Of a DNA stretch of 64,000 nt, positions 1 through 10,300 are shown piece after piece. Source of the DNA: Prevotella sp. P6B1 (lineage in GTDB: Bacteria; Bacteroidota; Bacteroidia; Bacteroidales; Bacteroidaceae); contig NZ_JNKF01000011.1 of assembly GCF_000702825.1 (NCBI RefSeq), positions 372,001 to 436,000 on the forward strand, in the 5' to 3' direction. A model generated the notes under the pieces. It worked only from the letters and a program-made list of their open reading frames with translations, searched no databases and was not told the DNA's origin. The position numbers and the translations under genes were made by a program. Every line of letters starts with the position of its first letter. Position 1 is the stretch's first letter.

Positions 1-1646
1 TGGCTGGTATGACCGGTACAGCTTCGACCGAGGCTGGTGAGTTCTGGGATATCTACAAGCTCGATGTGGTTGAAATTCCTACCAATCGTCCTGTTCTCCG
101 TAATGATCAGGATGACCGTGTATATAAGACCGCTCGTGAGAAGTATAAGGCTGTGATCGAGGAAGTTGTGAAGATGCGTAACGAAGGCCGTCCAACCTTG
201 ATTGGTACTACCTCGGTAGAGATTTCAGAGTTGCTGAGCCGTATGCTCGATATGTACGTGAATCCAGAGACTGGTAAGCGCGAGGGAATCCCCCACCAGG
301 TGCTGAATGCTAAGCTGCACCAGAAGGAGGCTGATATCGTGGCATTGGCCGGTCAGAGCACCAATGGTAAGGGTGCCGTTACCATCGCCACCAACATGGC
401 TGGCCGTGGTACCGATATTAAGCTCTCGCCTGAGGTGAAGGCTGCCGGTGGTTTGGCTATCATCGGTACCGAGCGCCACGAGAGCCGTCGTGTTGACCGT
501 CAGTTGCGTGGTCGTGCCGGTCGTCAAGGTGACCCAGGTTCATCTGTCTTCTATGTATCACTCGAGGATAAGCTGATGCGTTTGTTCGCCTCTGAGCGTA
601 TCGCCTCTGTGATGGACCGCCTGGGCTTCAAGGAGGGTGAGATGATTGAGAGCCCCATGATCTCCAAGAGTATTGAGCGCGCCCAGAAGAAGGTTGAGGA
701 GAACAACTTCGGCATCCGTAAGCGCTTGATTGAGTACGATGATGTGATGAACAAGCAGCGTACTGTTATCTATGAGAAGCGTCGTCACGCCCTGATGGGT
801 GAGCGTATCGGTATGGATATCGCTAACATCATCTGGGACCGTGTGGTGAATATCATCGAGAACTCTGCCGACTATCAGAGCTGTAAGGAGGAGTTCCTGC
901 ACGTACTGTCAATGGAGGTTCTTTTCAGTAGCGAGGAATATCTGAACCAGCCTCGTGAGATTCTGACCGAGAATGCGTTCCAGGCAGCTATCGGCAACTT
1001 CAACCGCAAGACTGAGCGTATCCAGACCGTTGCTATGCCTATCATCACGCAGGTTTACGAGAATCAGGGGCAGATTTATCAGCGTATCATGGTGCCTATC
1101 ACCGATGGCCGTAAGATCTATAACATCCCATGTAACCTGAAGGAGGCTTACGAGACTGAGGGTAAGAGCATTGTGAAGGAGTTTGAGAAGAGCATCCTGT
1201 TGCACGTTATCGACGAGAGCTGGAAGGAGAATCTCCGTCAGCTCGACGAACTGAAGCACTCTGTACAGAACGCCAGCTACGAGCAGAAGGATCCTCTGCT
1301 GATCTTCAAGCTCGAATCGGCTAAGGTATGGGATGAGATGATCAATGAGATGTACAACCGTATCTGTTCAATCCTGACTCGTGGTCAGATTCCTGAGATG
1401 CAGCAGCAGGTTCAGGAGGCAGCTCCCGAGCAGCACACCCAGCGCCAGCAGTACACCGAGAGCAAGCAGAATGTAGCTGAGGAGCAGTTGGTTGACCGTA
1501 ACCAGCAGACAGCCGCTCAGCACGATACTCGCGCTCAGCAGAGCCACGAGCCTATCGTCAAGGATAAGTTGCCCGGACGCAATGATCCATGTCCCTGTGG
1601 CTCAGGTAAGAAGTTCAAGAACTGCCACGGAAAAGGCATTGTATAG
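1..1646 (+). CDS. secA: SecA preprotein translocase ATPase, C-terminal part (5' truncated by window edge)
   Basis: SecA is the cytoplasmic ATPase that drives unfolded preproteins through SecYEG. The reading frame is open from the first bases, so the start lies outside the window; about 547 residues are present, roughly the C-terminal half. Visible parts are the GMTGTAST segment, the second nucleotide-binding fold with NMAGRGTDI and the [15 protein letters not shown] arginine-rich motif, the helical scaffold/wing region, a Gln-rich linker (about residues 460-515 of the visible part), and the C-terminal SEC-C zinc motif [14 protein letters not shown], which binds zinc and SecB or ribosomes in known SecAs. 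The gene is intact to its TAG stop. A small ABC ATPase gene follows after 42 bases, which may be co-transcribed. Identification is secure. Confidence 0.97.
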   Translation, partial: AGMTGTASTEAGEFWDIYKLDVVEIPTNRPVLRNDQDDRVYKTAREKYKAVIEEVVKMRNEGRPTLIGTTSVEISELLSRMLDMYVNPETGKREGIPHQVLNAKLHQKEADIVALAGQSTNGKGAVTIATNMAGRGTDIKLSPEVKAAGGLAIIGTERHESRRVDRQLRGRAGRQGDPGSSVFYVSLEDKLMRLFASERIASVMDRLGFKEGEMIESPMISKSIERAQKKVEENNFGIRKRLIEYDDVMNKQRTVIYEKRRHALMGERIGMDIANIIWDRVVNIIENSADYQSCKEEFLHVLSMEVLFSSEEYLNQPREILTENAFQAAIGNFNRKTERIQTVAMPIITQVYENQGQIYQRIMVPITDGRKIYNIPCNLKEAYETEGKSIVKEFEKSILLHVIDESWKENLRQLDELKHSVQNASYEQKDPLLIFKLESAKVWDEMINEMYNRICSILTRGQIPEMQQQVQEAAPEQHTQRQQYTESKQNVAEEQLVDRNQQTAAQHDTRAQQSHEPIVKDKLPGRNDPCPCGSGKKFKNCHGKGIV

Positions 1647-1660
1647 TGAATAGTGATTAG
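1645..1660 (+). repeat. Dispersed intergenic repeat, copy 1
   Basis: AGTGAATAGTGATTAG starts in the secA stop codon. An identical 16-base inverted copy lies at 43418-43433, between ilvN and ilvB. Both sit in very short intergenic spaces. The function is unknown. Confidence 0.6.
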
Positions 1661-1688
1661 AAAATAACGAATAGTAAAACGTAATGAT

Positions 1689-2390
1689 ATGATTACAATC
1701 AACCATTTGAAGAAAGCGTTTGGCAAGACCGTTGCCTGTGATATCGAACGGTTCCAGGTGAATGATGGCGACATCCTCGGTCTTGTGGGTAATAACGGAG
1801 CCGGAAAGACTACGCTCTTCCGCATGCTGCTCGATCTGCTGAAGCCTGATGAAGGCGAAGTAGCCCTCGATGGCATCAATCCCGCTGAAAGCGAGGAATG
1901 GAAAGTGGCTACCGGTTCGTACATCGACGAGGGATTCCTGATCGATTTCCTGACGCCTGAGGAGTATTTCGCCTTTATCGGCAAGATTACCAATATGACG
2001 CAGGCACAGGTCGATGAGCGTCTGAAGGATTTTGAACGTCTGGCTGCAGGCGAGATCTTCGGACAGAAGAAACTGATCCGCAACCTCTCTGCTGGTAACA
2101 AGCAGAAGGTTGGTATCATCTCTGCCCTCTTCAATCGCCCTAAGCTGGTGATTCTTGATGAGCCCTTCAACTTCCTCGATCCATCGAGCCAGAATGTGCT
2201 GAAGCATGTGCTCACCGATTACAACAAGCAGACAGGCGCTACTATCCTGGTGTCGAGTCACAACCTGGCACACACCATCGATATATCTTCAAGAATAGCG
2301 TTGCTGGAGAAAGGTCATATCGTTCGTGATCTGGCTAATGCCGAAGGAAGTGCACGAGCAGAGCTCGAGAACTATTTCGAAACAGAATAA
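1689..2390 (+). CDS. ABC transporter ATP-binding protein
   Basis: A stand-alone 233-residue ABC ATPase that would power an unidentified membrane partner. Visible motifs are Walker A GNNGAGKTT (about residues 35-43), the signature LSAGNKQK (about 138), Walker B LVILDEPFNFLDP (about 155-167) and the switch histidine in VSSHN (about 190). The length suits a single nucleotide-binding domain of the type that pairs with ABC-2 permeases (drug, Na+ or gliding-type exporters). No permease gene is adjacent: secA is upstream, and a strong terminator separates it from feoB downstream. The substrate cannot be told from sequence. The start is the ATG at 1689, 42 bases after secA, so read-through from secA is possible. 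Confidence 0.85.
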   Translation: MITINHLKKAFGKTVACDIERFQVNDGDILGLVGNNGAGKTTLFRMLLDLLKPDEGEVALDGINPAESEEWKVATGSYIDEGFLIDFLTPEEYFAFIGKITNMTQAQVDERLKDFERLAAGEIFGQKKLIRNLSAGNKQKVGIISALFNRPKLVILDEPFNFLDPSSQNVLKHVLTDYNKQTGATILVSSHNLAHTIDISSRIALLEKGHIVRDLANAEGSARAELENYFETE

Positions 2391-2420
2391 AACCATCATT
2401 ATTTTTAGGTATTTTAAAAA

Positions 2421-2458
2421 ACTTGCGACTCTTTGCAATCGAGTTGCAAGTTTTTTTT
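2421..2458 (+). terminator. Rho-independent terminator after the ABC ATPase gene
   Basis: A ten-base stem ACTTGCGACT / AGTTGCAAGT (one G-U pair) with an 11-base loop is followed directly by a run of T. It separates the secA/ABC unit from feoB. Confidence 0.85.
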
Positions 2459-2460
2459 CG

Positions 2461-2468
2461 TACCTTTG
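2461..2468 (+). promoter_or_regulatory. -7 promoter element of feoB
   Basis: TACCTTTG matches the Bacteroidota -7 consensus TAnnTTTG and lies 20 bases before the feoB ATG. It starts just after the T-run of the preceding terminator, so its -33 region falls in the terminator stem and is not a clear TTTG match. No Fur box was recognised. Confidence 0.6.
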
Positions 2469-2487
2469 CACTCAAAATGAATGAGTT

Positions 2488-4902
2488 ATGAAATTATCGG
2501 AACTGAAGACAGGAGAAAAGGGTATTATCGTCAAGGTGCTGGGGCACGGTGGATTCCGTAAGCGCATCATCGAGATGGGGTTTATTCGCGGTCAGGAGGT
2601 TGAAGTGCTGCTGAACGCACCCTTACAGGATCCTGTGAAATATAAACTGATGGGCTACGAAGTGAGCCTGCGCCACCAGGAGGCTGACAACATAGAGGTG
2701 GTGTCGGCCGATACACCATTGGAAGAGACGACGTTCAGCCATCTTGCTACCGATAGTCATCGACATGAAGACGATTACATCCGCCATGAGGCCATGAAAG
2801 AGCGTCGTACCATCAATGTAGCGCTGGTGGGCAATCCTAACTGCGGTAAGACATCGTTGTTTAACTACGCCTCTGGTGCTCATGGTCATGTGGGTAACTA
2901 TTCTGGTGTGACTGTTGATGCTACTGAAGCTCATGCTTCGATGTTCGGCTACGAGTTTAATCTTACCGACCTGCCTGGTACTTATTCACTCTCGTGCTAT
3001 TCGCCTGAGGAACTCTATGTGCGCGAACATCTTACTGAGAGGATGCCTGATGTGGTAATCAATGTTATCGACTCGTCAAACTTAGAGCGCAACCTCTATC
3101 TCACCACCCAGCTGGTTGATATGAATATCCGCATGGTGTGCGCACTCAATATGTACGACGAATTTGAGCGTCGTGGCGATCATGTCGACCTCGATACGCT
3201 GAGTACGCTGTTTGGTACACCAATGGTGCCTACATCGTTTAAGAACGGCATGGGCGTTAAGGAGTTGTTTCGTGCCGTTATTCAGGTTTACGAGGGAACC
3301 AGTAAGTTCTCACGCCATTTGCACATCAACTACGGTCATGAGATTGAGGATGGCATCTCGCACATCCAGAAGTATCTGAAGGCTGATGAACATATCACCC
3401 AGCACTACTCTACCCGCTATCTGGCGCTGAAGCTGTTGGAGCACGATAGTCAGGTGCTCGACTACTTAGGCACGCACATGGCTGGTGAACAGCGCATGCA
3501 CGACTTCCAGCATCTGGCTACCGAGCGTGATAAAGCTTCGGCACGCGTGAAGGAAGAGACTGGCAGCGACTCTGAGACAGCTATCATGGATGCCAAGTAC
3601 GGCTTTATCAATGGTGCACTGAAGGAGGCTGACTACAAGACCGGGCACAAGAAAGACACGTATAAGATGACCCATCGTATCGACGGCTTGCTGTCGCACA
3701 AGTACCTGGGATTCCCCATCTTCTTCCTGTTGCTCTACGTGATGTTCCAGACCACCTTTACGTTGGGGCAGTACCCAATGGACTGGATTGAGGAAGGTGT
3801 AGCCTGGCTGGGCGAGAAGATTAGCGAGGGCATGAACGATGGTCCGCTGAAGGCGATGCTTGTAGATGGTGTGATTGGTGGTGTGGGCAGTGTGATTGTA
3901 TTCCTGCCTCAGATTCTGATTCTTTACTTCTTTATCTCGCTGATGGAGGATTCGGGCTATATGGCGCGTGCTGCCTTTATCATGGATAAGCTGATGCACA
4001 AGATGGGACTGCACGGCAAGTCGTTTATACCGCTCATTATGGGCTTCGGATGTAACGTGCCTGCTGTGATGGCTACCCGTACCATCGAGAGCCGTCGTTC
4101 GCGTATCATCACGATGATGATTCTGCCGTTTATGTCGTGCTCGGCCCGCCTGCCAATCTATATCATGATAGCCGGCACGTTCTTCTCGTTGCAGTATCGC
4201 TCGTGGGTGCTGTTGTCGCTCTACGCCATCGGCATCGTGGTGTCGGTATTTGTCAGCAAAATCTTCTCATCGCTTGTTATCAAGGGCGAGGACACACCGT
4301 TTGTGATGGAACTGCCGCCTTATCGCTGGCCAACACCAAAAGCCATCTGGCGCCACACGTGGGAGAAAGGTAAGGAGTATCTGAAGAAGATGGGAGGCAT
4401 TATCCTCGTGGCCAGCGTCATCGTCTGGGCATTAGGCTATTTCCCGCACAACGAGGAACTTACTCGCGAGCAGCAGCAAGAGCAGAGCTACATCGGCCGT
4501 ATGGGTAAGACCATCGAGCCCGTTTTTGCTCCTCAGGGCTTCAACTGGAAGCTCGATGTATCGCTGTTGGCCGGTGTAGGTGCCAAGGAGATCGTGGCTT
4601 CAACCATCGGCGTACTGTATAGTGGCGACGATTCGTTTGGCGATGATGACACTTTCAGCGATGATAACGAGAAATATACGCATCTGCGCCAGGCAATGCT
4701 GCAGGAAGGTATCACGCCTACAGCTGCCTACGCCTATCTCATCTTCATCCTGCTCTACTTCCCATGTATCGCCACCATTGCAGCCATCAAGCACGAGACG
4801 GGTTCCTGGCGCTGGGCAGGCTTTGCCGCCATCTATACCACGGTAGTGGCCTGGGTATGCAGTATGCTGGTGTTCCAGATAGGAAACCTGCTGGCCCTTT
4901 AG
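2488..4902 (+). CDS. feoB: Ferrous iron transporter, FeoA-FeoB fusion
   Basis: GTPase-gated Fe(II) importer of the cytoplasmic membrane, 804 residues. Residues 1-75 are a FeoA (SH3-like) domain beginning KLSELKTGEKG. From about residue 108 comes the G domain with G1 GNPNCGKTS (115-123), G3 DLPGTYSL and G4 NMYD. The rest is the polytopic channel with the gate repeats, including the conserved PLIMGFGCNVPA segment and a charged cytoplasmic linker. Separate feoA and feoB genes are usual in proteobacteria, whereas a fused FeoAB is common in Bacteroidota. The gene has its own promoter, and a long hairpin lies just after the stop, so it is probably monocistronic. Identification is secure; iron regulation is inferred from the family only. 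Confidence 0.96.
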   Translation: MKLSELKTGEKGIIVKVLGHGGFRKRIIEMGFIRGQEVEVLLNAPLQDPVKYKLMGYEVSLRHQEADNIEVVSADTPLEETTFSHLATDSHRHEDDYIRHEAMKERRTINVALVGNPNCGKTSLFNYASGAHGHVGNYSGVTVDATEAHASMFGYEFNLTDLPGTYSLSCYSPEELYVREHLTERMPDVVINVIDSSNLERNLYLTTQLVDMNIRMVCALNMYDEFERRGDHVDLDTLSTLFGTPMVPTSFKNGMGVKELFRAVIQVYEGTSKFSRHLHINYGHEIEDGISHIQKYLKADEHITQHYSTRYLALKLLEHDSQVLDYLGTHMAGEQRMHDFQHLATERDKASARVKEETGSDSETAIMDAKYGFINGALKEADYKTGHKKDTYKMTHRIDGLLSHKYLGFPIFFLLLYVMFQTTFTLGQYPMDWIEEGVAWLGEKISEGMNDGPLKAMLVDGVIGGVGSVIVFLPQILILYFFISLMEDSGYMARAAFIMDKLMHKMGLHGKSFIPLIMGFGCNVPAVMATRTIESRRSRIITMMILPFMSCSARLPIYIMIAGTFFSLQYRSWVLLSLYAIGIVVSVFVSKIFSSLVIKGEDTPFVMELPPYRWPTPKAIWRHTWEKGKEYLKKMGGIILVASVIVWALGYFPHNEELTREQQQEQSYIGRMGKTIEPVFAPQGFNWKLDVSLLAGVGAKEIVASTIGVLYSGDDSFGDDDTFSDDNEKYTHLRQAMLQEGITPTAAYAYLIFILLYFPCIATIAAIKHETGSWRWAGFAAIYTTVVAWVCSMLVFQIGNLLAL

Positions 4903-4906
4903 TATC

Positions 4907-4949
4907 ACACTAACCCTGCGATAGTATTAGGGTATCGCAGGGTTAGTGT
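4907..4949. repeat. 17-bp perfect inverted repeat downstream of feoB
   Basis: ACACTAACCCTGCGATA at 4907-4923 pairs perfectly with 4933-4949 across a 9-base loop. No T-run follows, so it may be a REP-like element or a stabilising hairpin rather than a classical terminator. The 13-mer TAGTATTAGGGTA occurs at 4922-4934 and again at 4966-4978. Confidence 0.75.
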
Positions 4950-5014
4950 CAGGGTATGGCAGCTTTAGTATTAGGGTAAAAAAATGAATAATAATAACTA
5001 AGACAAGTACATTT

Positions 5015-6085
5015 ATGAGAAAGAGAATTTTAGGGATGATCGTGGTATTGATGTTGGGTGTACCATGTATGAGTTTTGCCCAGAAAGGCAATCTGCAGAA
5101 GGGCGACTACGGTTTTCTGTATTGTCACATGAATGAACACGGTCGTGCATGGACCGCTTATGCGCTGAGTCGCGACGGCTTCCACTATCAGGATCTGCTG
5201 AACGGCGACTCTATCTTCAGCGATGCCGAACACGCCCGTATCGAGGGCGCTACACGCGATGCCTACATCTGTCGTAAGCATGACGGCAAGGGCTATCTGA
5301 TGGTTTGTACCGATATGAACGTGGGCGCCCGAAAACGCTTAGGTAAGGTGGAAACCTGGGATAACTATGGAATCGACCTGCTGCACAGCGACGACCTGAT
5401 TCACTGGGAATCGGTGACGTTCGACTATCGCAAGGGTCCATCCATTTTCTCAAATCCTGACGATCCCAGCGTATATAAGAACTGGAGCACCATCAATCGC
5501 GTGTGGGCTCCACAGATTGTGTGGGATGAGGATTTTGTATGGCCTAACGGCAAAAAGGGCGGCTACATGGTTTATTACTCGATGCGTAACCGTGGCGAGG
5601 ACCACTACGACCGTATGTATTACTCGCATGCCGATGAAACTTTTACCACGCTGACGCAGCCTAAGTTGCTGTTCGATTGGGGCTATGCTACCATTGATGC
5701 CGACATCAACTGGGTTGAGGCCGACCAGAAGTGGCACATGATGATTAAGAAGGAAGGTGGTAAGCCAGGACTGTTTACAGCTACGGCTCCTGCACTCACC
5801 GGTCCTTGGGGTGAACCTGTTGAGGACGACTACGTGAACTTCGAGGGTAATAAGAACTGCGAAGGTGTAAGCGCTTTCCAGTTGCCTGGTCAGAAGACCT
5901 GGGTCATTGCCTATATCGAGTATTCGTCGAATCCCAAGAACTACCGTCTGTGTCTGGCCGATGAATATATGCGTAACTTCCACTCACCCCGCAATATAGA
6001 GGGTGTGAAAGCTCCACAGCACGGCTCGTTTATGCGCCTCACCAAGAAGGAGTATAAGCGCTTGGAGAAACTGTTGAAGAAGTGA
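5015..6085 (+). CDS. Secreted GH43-like glycoside hydrolase
   Basis: A 356-residue exported protein related to the five-bladed beta-propeller family GH43 (arabinosidases and xylosidases). It starts with a clear signal peptide, MRKRILGMIVVLMLG to about SFAQ. Propeller-type strands recur: DYGFLYCHMNEHGRAWTAYA near the start, SDDLIHWESV (a typical GH43 SxDLxxW motif), WAPQIVWDEDF (the WAPxxxxD motif), and a D-I-N-W-V-E segment plus a CEGVSAF segment that could supply acidic catalytic residues. The substrate is unknown, and no SusC/SusD pair is adjacent. It is flanked by the feoB hairpin and a convergent minus-strand gene 9 bases downstream. The family assignment is good; the exact activity is not. 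Confidence 0.8.
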   Translation: MRKRILGMIVVLMLGVPCMSFAQKGNLQKGDYGFLYCHMNEHGRAWTAYALSRDGFHYQDLLNGDSIFSDAEHARIEGATRDAYICRKHDGKGYLMVCTDMNVGARKRLGKVETWDNYGIDLLHSDDLIHWESVTFDYRKGPSIFSNPDDPSVYKNWSTINRVWAPQIVWDEDFVWPNGKKGGYMVYYSMRNRGEDHYDRMYYSHADETFTTLTQPKLLFDWGYATIDADINWVEADQKWHMMIKKEGGKPGLFTATAPALTGPWGEPVEDDYVNFEGNKNCEGVSAFQLPGQKTWVIAYIEYSSNPKNYRLCLADEYMRNFHSPRNIEGVKAPQHGSFMRLTKKEYKRLEKLLKK

Positions 6086-6094
6086 ATTAAACAG

Positions 6095-6682
6095 CTATCC
6101 GAACACGAATCGTAACGAGGCGTAGAGCTGGATAGCAAAGATGTAAATCACGATCAGGGAGGCTCCCTGACGTAGTCCATAGGAGAGGATGTTGAGTACA
6201 TCTTCTCCTTTTTGATGGCGTCCTGACATCACGCCATAGACCACCGAGAACAGGGTGATGCCGAAACATACGATGGGCACGATACTGCGGCTGAATGCCG
6301 ACGGAAATAGTCCGCCCTTGACCGATAGCAGGATGGCGTGCGGCAGCAGTGTGAGCATACAGATAACGATGGTGTAGAGCGCCAGGAACACTGCCGATAC
6401 GCGCAGTGCCAAGCGATTGCGGAACGAGGCCTCGCCCTTGGTCATGAAGTGTTCTACCACCCCACTCTGCTGCAGACTGCCGCCGGCAATGAGTGCCAGC
6501 AACAGCCAAGCCAGCAAGGGACTTGCCATGATTGTGGAGAAATTGCCGATGAACCAGCGGATGCCCTCCGACGAGAGCATGGAGCGCACGCCTTCCAATC
6601 GGGCTGCCGATAGCAACCACGACACGATGATCAGCACGCACTCGGCTATCATCAGCACCACGCACACACGACTACTCTTCAT
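6095..6682 (-). CDS. Polytopic membrane protein of unknown function
   Basis: A 195-residue protein with about five hydrophobic segments: near the N-terminus (VVLMIAECVLIIVSWLL), at about 55-75 (PLLAWLLLALIAGG), at about 95-120, at about 130-150 and near the C-terminus. The segment around GIRWFIGNFSTI followed by a Gly/Ala-rich helix faintly resembles the first part of AbgT-type transporters, but the protein is far too short for one, so no function is claimed. Its ATG overlaps the end of the response regulator gene by 11 bases, so the two are translationally coupled and likely act in the same pathway, perhaps as a target or accessory of the signalling pair. Confidence 0.75.
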   Translation of the reverse strand: MKSSRVCVVLMIAECVLIIVSWLLSAARLEGVRSMLSSEGIRWFIGNFSTIMASPLLAWLLLALIAGGSLQQSGVVEHFMTKGEASFRNRLALRVSAVFLALYTIVICMLTLLPHAILLSVKGGLFPSAFSRSIVPIVCFGITLFSVVYGVMSGRHQKGEDVLNILSYGLRQGASLIVIYIFAIQLYASLRFVFG

Positions 6683-7391
6683 CAGCCTCTAAATTATCGA
6701 TGTCGAGAATACGGAGCTCGAGGGCACGAACCACCAGACGGGTGGCATTGATACCGCCAGCACCCTCTGGGAAGAGTTTCTGGATGAGTTCGTTCTGACG
6801 TTTCTCCAGGCTCTTTACACCGAATGGCATGCCGCGCAGATTAGTGATCTGCTCCTTGGTGTAGCCCAGTGCCAGATGGCGCAGGAAACGCTCGTCGTAC
6901 TCGTCAATCTCATAGTTAACCAAGGCCTCCTGCTTTACCAGTTCGCCACTCACGGCGCGCTTGAATCGCTCTACGATCTTCTCGAGAATCGGCTCGTTGA
7001 ACACCAGCTGTTTGCCGTCCATCACGGCCGATACATCGCGGCGTGTCAGCAGTTCGCCTGTCTTCAGGATGATGCCATCGGCGCCAGCGTCGAGCACATC
7101 AACCCAAAGTTTCTCGTTCAGAATCTCACCCGTGAAGATCAGTACTTTTACATCGGGATGCATCTCCTTGGTGTGACGGCATATCTCGACACCCACGGTG
7201 GTTGAACCGCCCAGTCCCAAGTCGAGCAGTACCAGGTCAGGCTTCTCCTGTTTCAACAGGCGCCAGTAGGCCTGCTCGTTCTCTGCAGTACCGATGACCT
7301 CGGCCTCAGGGATGTCGGTTTTCACGATGCCTAATGTGCCCTTCAGTTCCAGGGGCACATCCTCTACTATGATTACTTTGAAATTTTCCAT
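6672..7391 (-). CDS. Response regulator (REC domain plus C-terminal helical/HTH-like domain)
   Basis: A 239-residue cytoplasmic signalling protein. The receiver domain fills residues 1-125: the acidic pair E10/D11, phospho-acceptor D57 in LVLLDLGLGG, the T of LIFTGE, and K in GIILKTGE. The C-terminal half has helices resembling a LuxR-type output (FLRHLALGYTKEQI, then SLEKRQNELIQKLF), so DNA binding is likely but not certain. The gene overlaps the upstream sensor kinase gene by 19 bases and the downstream membrane protein by 11, giving a tightly coupled three-gene signalling operon. The partner kinase is almost surely the 1069-residue protein just upstream. Confidence 0.88.
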   Translation of the reverse strand: MENFKVIIVEDVPLELKGTLGIVKTDIPEAEVIGTAENEQAYWRLLKQEKPDLVLLDLGLGGSTTVGVEICRHTKEMHPDVKVLIFTGEILNEKLWVDVLDAGADGIILKTGELLTRRDVSAVMDGKQLVFNEPILEKIVERFKRAVSGELVKQEALVNYEIDEYDERFLRHLALGYTKEQITNLRGMPFGVKSLEKRQNELIQKLFPEGAGGINATRLVVRALELRILDIDNLEADEE

Positions 7392-10300
7392 ACGCTTGGT
7401 AATGTTATGATCATATATGTTGTATTGTCATGAATAGTTGCATAGATACCACAACCGCGACGGTTGGTGGCCTCGCCTAAGTCGCGCACTATCTGTCGGC
7501 AGAGCAGATATGGCAGATGGTCCTTCGAGGGCGTGAAAAGCGATGCAGCCTCGGCCTCCGAGAGCTGTAGTGCCGGCATGGGTACCCGCACCTCGATATA
7601 GCCCTCGCGCCTGGTATATTCGGGCGCCAGTTTCTTTCCGGCAATCTTTCGCAGGATGTCGAACAGATAGCGTACCAAGGTTTCGTCGCCGAGGATATCA
7701 TTGTGCAAGGGCTTCAGGTGCAGATGCACACGGTCGGCCTGTCGTTGCGCCTGCTGACTCAGCACGCCATAGAGCTCGCGATAGTAGTTGGCTACCTCGC
7801 TCAGCGACTCCATATCACCCGTGTCGAGCAACTGCTGGATGCGCGAGGGGTAATACATCGTCTCGTGTTTCAGTGCTGAGAGACAGTTGTCGAGTACTGC
7901 ATTCGACACGTGCAGATTACTATCGTCGAGCTCCGCCTTGCGCAGTTCGTCGTTCAACAGCTCCAGATCGGTCTTACGCTGCTGCTCACGTACGAAACGC
8001 TCATACAGTCGATGACGGTAGTACAGCAGATAGTATGCCGGCACAATGGCTATCAGCAATAGTACCAGCAGGATGATGGCGATGGTCTTGTTGGTCTGCG
8101 ACTGCTGCATGGTGCTGCAGTATTCGCCCAAAGTATCGTCGGCCGACATCTCCTTGAACAACTGCGTATAGATGCGGTTATTGTAGCTGTAAAGCTGCCA
8201 TTCGTGCAATGCCAATGCTGCTACTGCGCTCTCGTTACGGATGTCGAGAATGATGTGGTAGTTGGTGTTGAGATTATCGTGGAACCACTTGATTTCAGGT
8301 GGCAGCAGCGACTGATTGCCCATTGGTCGCATCAGATAGCGGCCGTGAGGCACCTGCTGAAGATAGTGTCGATTCAGGTAGTAGCGGCATGTGTCGGCAA
8401 ACTTCAACGTACGTTCGTAGTTGCCGTTGATATTGCTGAAGTAGGCCGAGTCGGAATAGATACTTGCCATACCAAGGGCATCGATTTCCTGCTCCTGTGG
8501 CAAGTTCACTGGCGTGTCAGGCTGTGCTTGCAACGTGCCTGCTGACATCTGTAGCAGTCCTAATAATATCAGTATGCGGGCGATACCCTTCGGCAGCCGG
8601 AACCACAGGCGCGAGCCTATACCCAGCGCGCTGGTGGCTCCAATTTGGCAGACGGAGAATATTTGACTGATCTTTCGGTATTTCTCGATGATACCCTTGC
8701 AGTTCAACAAACCGAAACCATGACCTTCTACAATCTTATGGTCAAACAGATGTGCCAGCTGTTCCTCGTCCATACCCATACCCGTATCCTCGACTGATAT
8801 TTCCACATAGCTGTCGGTCTGGATGGCCTTCACGCTTACCTTGCCATCCTTTTCGGTAAACTTTCGTGCATTGTCGGCCAGCGTGTTCAGCATGAACAGG
8901 GTCAGCACGCGGTCGGCCTTAACCACAGCCTCGGTGGGCTCTACCTGTAGTTCAACGCCCTTCATCTGGAACGAGGTGTGTCCCTTATGCAGCACATCGA
9001 ACAGCTGCTGCAAGGGGAAGCTCTCGATGTGTAGCGACAACTCGCCTTGACGCAACTGTATCCAGTACGTCAGTACATCGTTATAGTCGTTGATTTGGGC
9101 GATGAGTTCGCGTACATATGTTAGGCGCTCCTCGCGGTCAGCACAATCCGACTGCATACGTGCTATCTCGTGGAGCATACGGTCGATGAATGGTGTGATG
9201 TTACAGATGAGCGACACCTTGGCACGCTGCTCCAGATTGCGACGTTCATTGTTCTCTACCTGTAGCAGTTTGGCTGCCAGTTCCTCGCTCTTCTGTTCCA
9301 TCATGCTGTCCTCGTCCTCAGGCTTGGGCTGTTTCTTGTTCAGGTAGTTGAACAGCCAGAGCGAGAAGAGCAGCAACACAATGGCTGCCACAACAGCTAT
9401 CAGCATCAGATTGAGCTGCGACAACTGGTGCTCGTACTGCGAGGCACGCGCCTCGAGCTGGCGGTCCTGGCGGGTAGTTTCCTGCAAGTCGAGATAGAGA
9501 TTACGGTTCTCGTCGCTCTGCTGTTTATCGTCGATAGCGGCATAAGCCACACTGAGCTGTTCACGGATTGAGGCCACCAGGTCGGGGGCCTGGTTGATGA
9601 TGCTGTCGGATAGCGCCTGCTCCAGGTTATAGAGGGCCGACTGATAGTCGCCTATCTGTCGATAGCACGATGCCAAGGTACGGTAGGCACCCGCAATCTG
9701 ATACACATCGCCATAGCGCTCAAAGATGGTCAGCGCATTCTCGGCAAGGAATCCTGCCAGCATCTCCTCGTCGATGCCCACAGGGTTGATGAACTTCATG
9801 GCTGGCAGATTGTCGATCATTAGCTGGCGACGGCTCTCTGGATCCATCAGGTGCTCCGACAATGCCTCGAGCGCATTGGCGGCAAAATATGGGTAGTTGC
9901 CCTTGCGAGCCGTCAGGAAACAGCGCATCAGCTTGTCGAACTCCTCCTGATTGATTTCCTGTTGCGAGCCTTGCGTGATGATACCGCCCGCACCGATGTT
10001 ATAGAGATAGTTTAAGTACTGCGCCGTATCGCGCTGAACCTCTTCTGGATTGATGGCTTCCAGCGCATCAATCGACTGTTGTTCCAGTCCTACATAATAA
10101 TAGTAGGTAGAGTTGACAATGGCATACTCAGTCTCGGCATAGAGCAACTGCCGCATATCGCTTTCGTTCAGCTGGTCGCGCTCCTCGTCGATACGCATCA
10201 GTGTACGATTCGCCTTCTCACGGTATTCGTGGAACTCACGATTGCGGGAGCGACGCTGGCACAAGCGCATCTGCTGTACGTAAGCGATGAGTTGTTGCAA

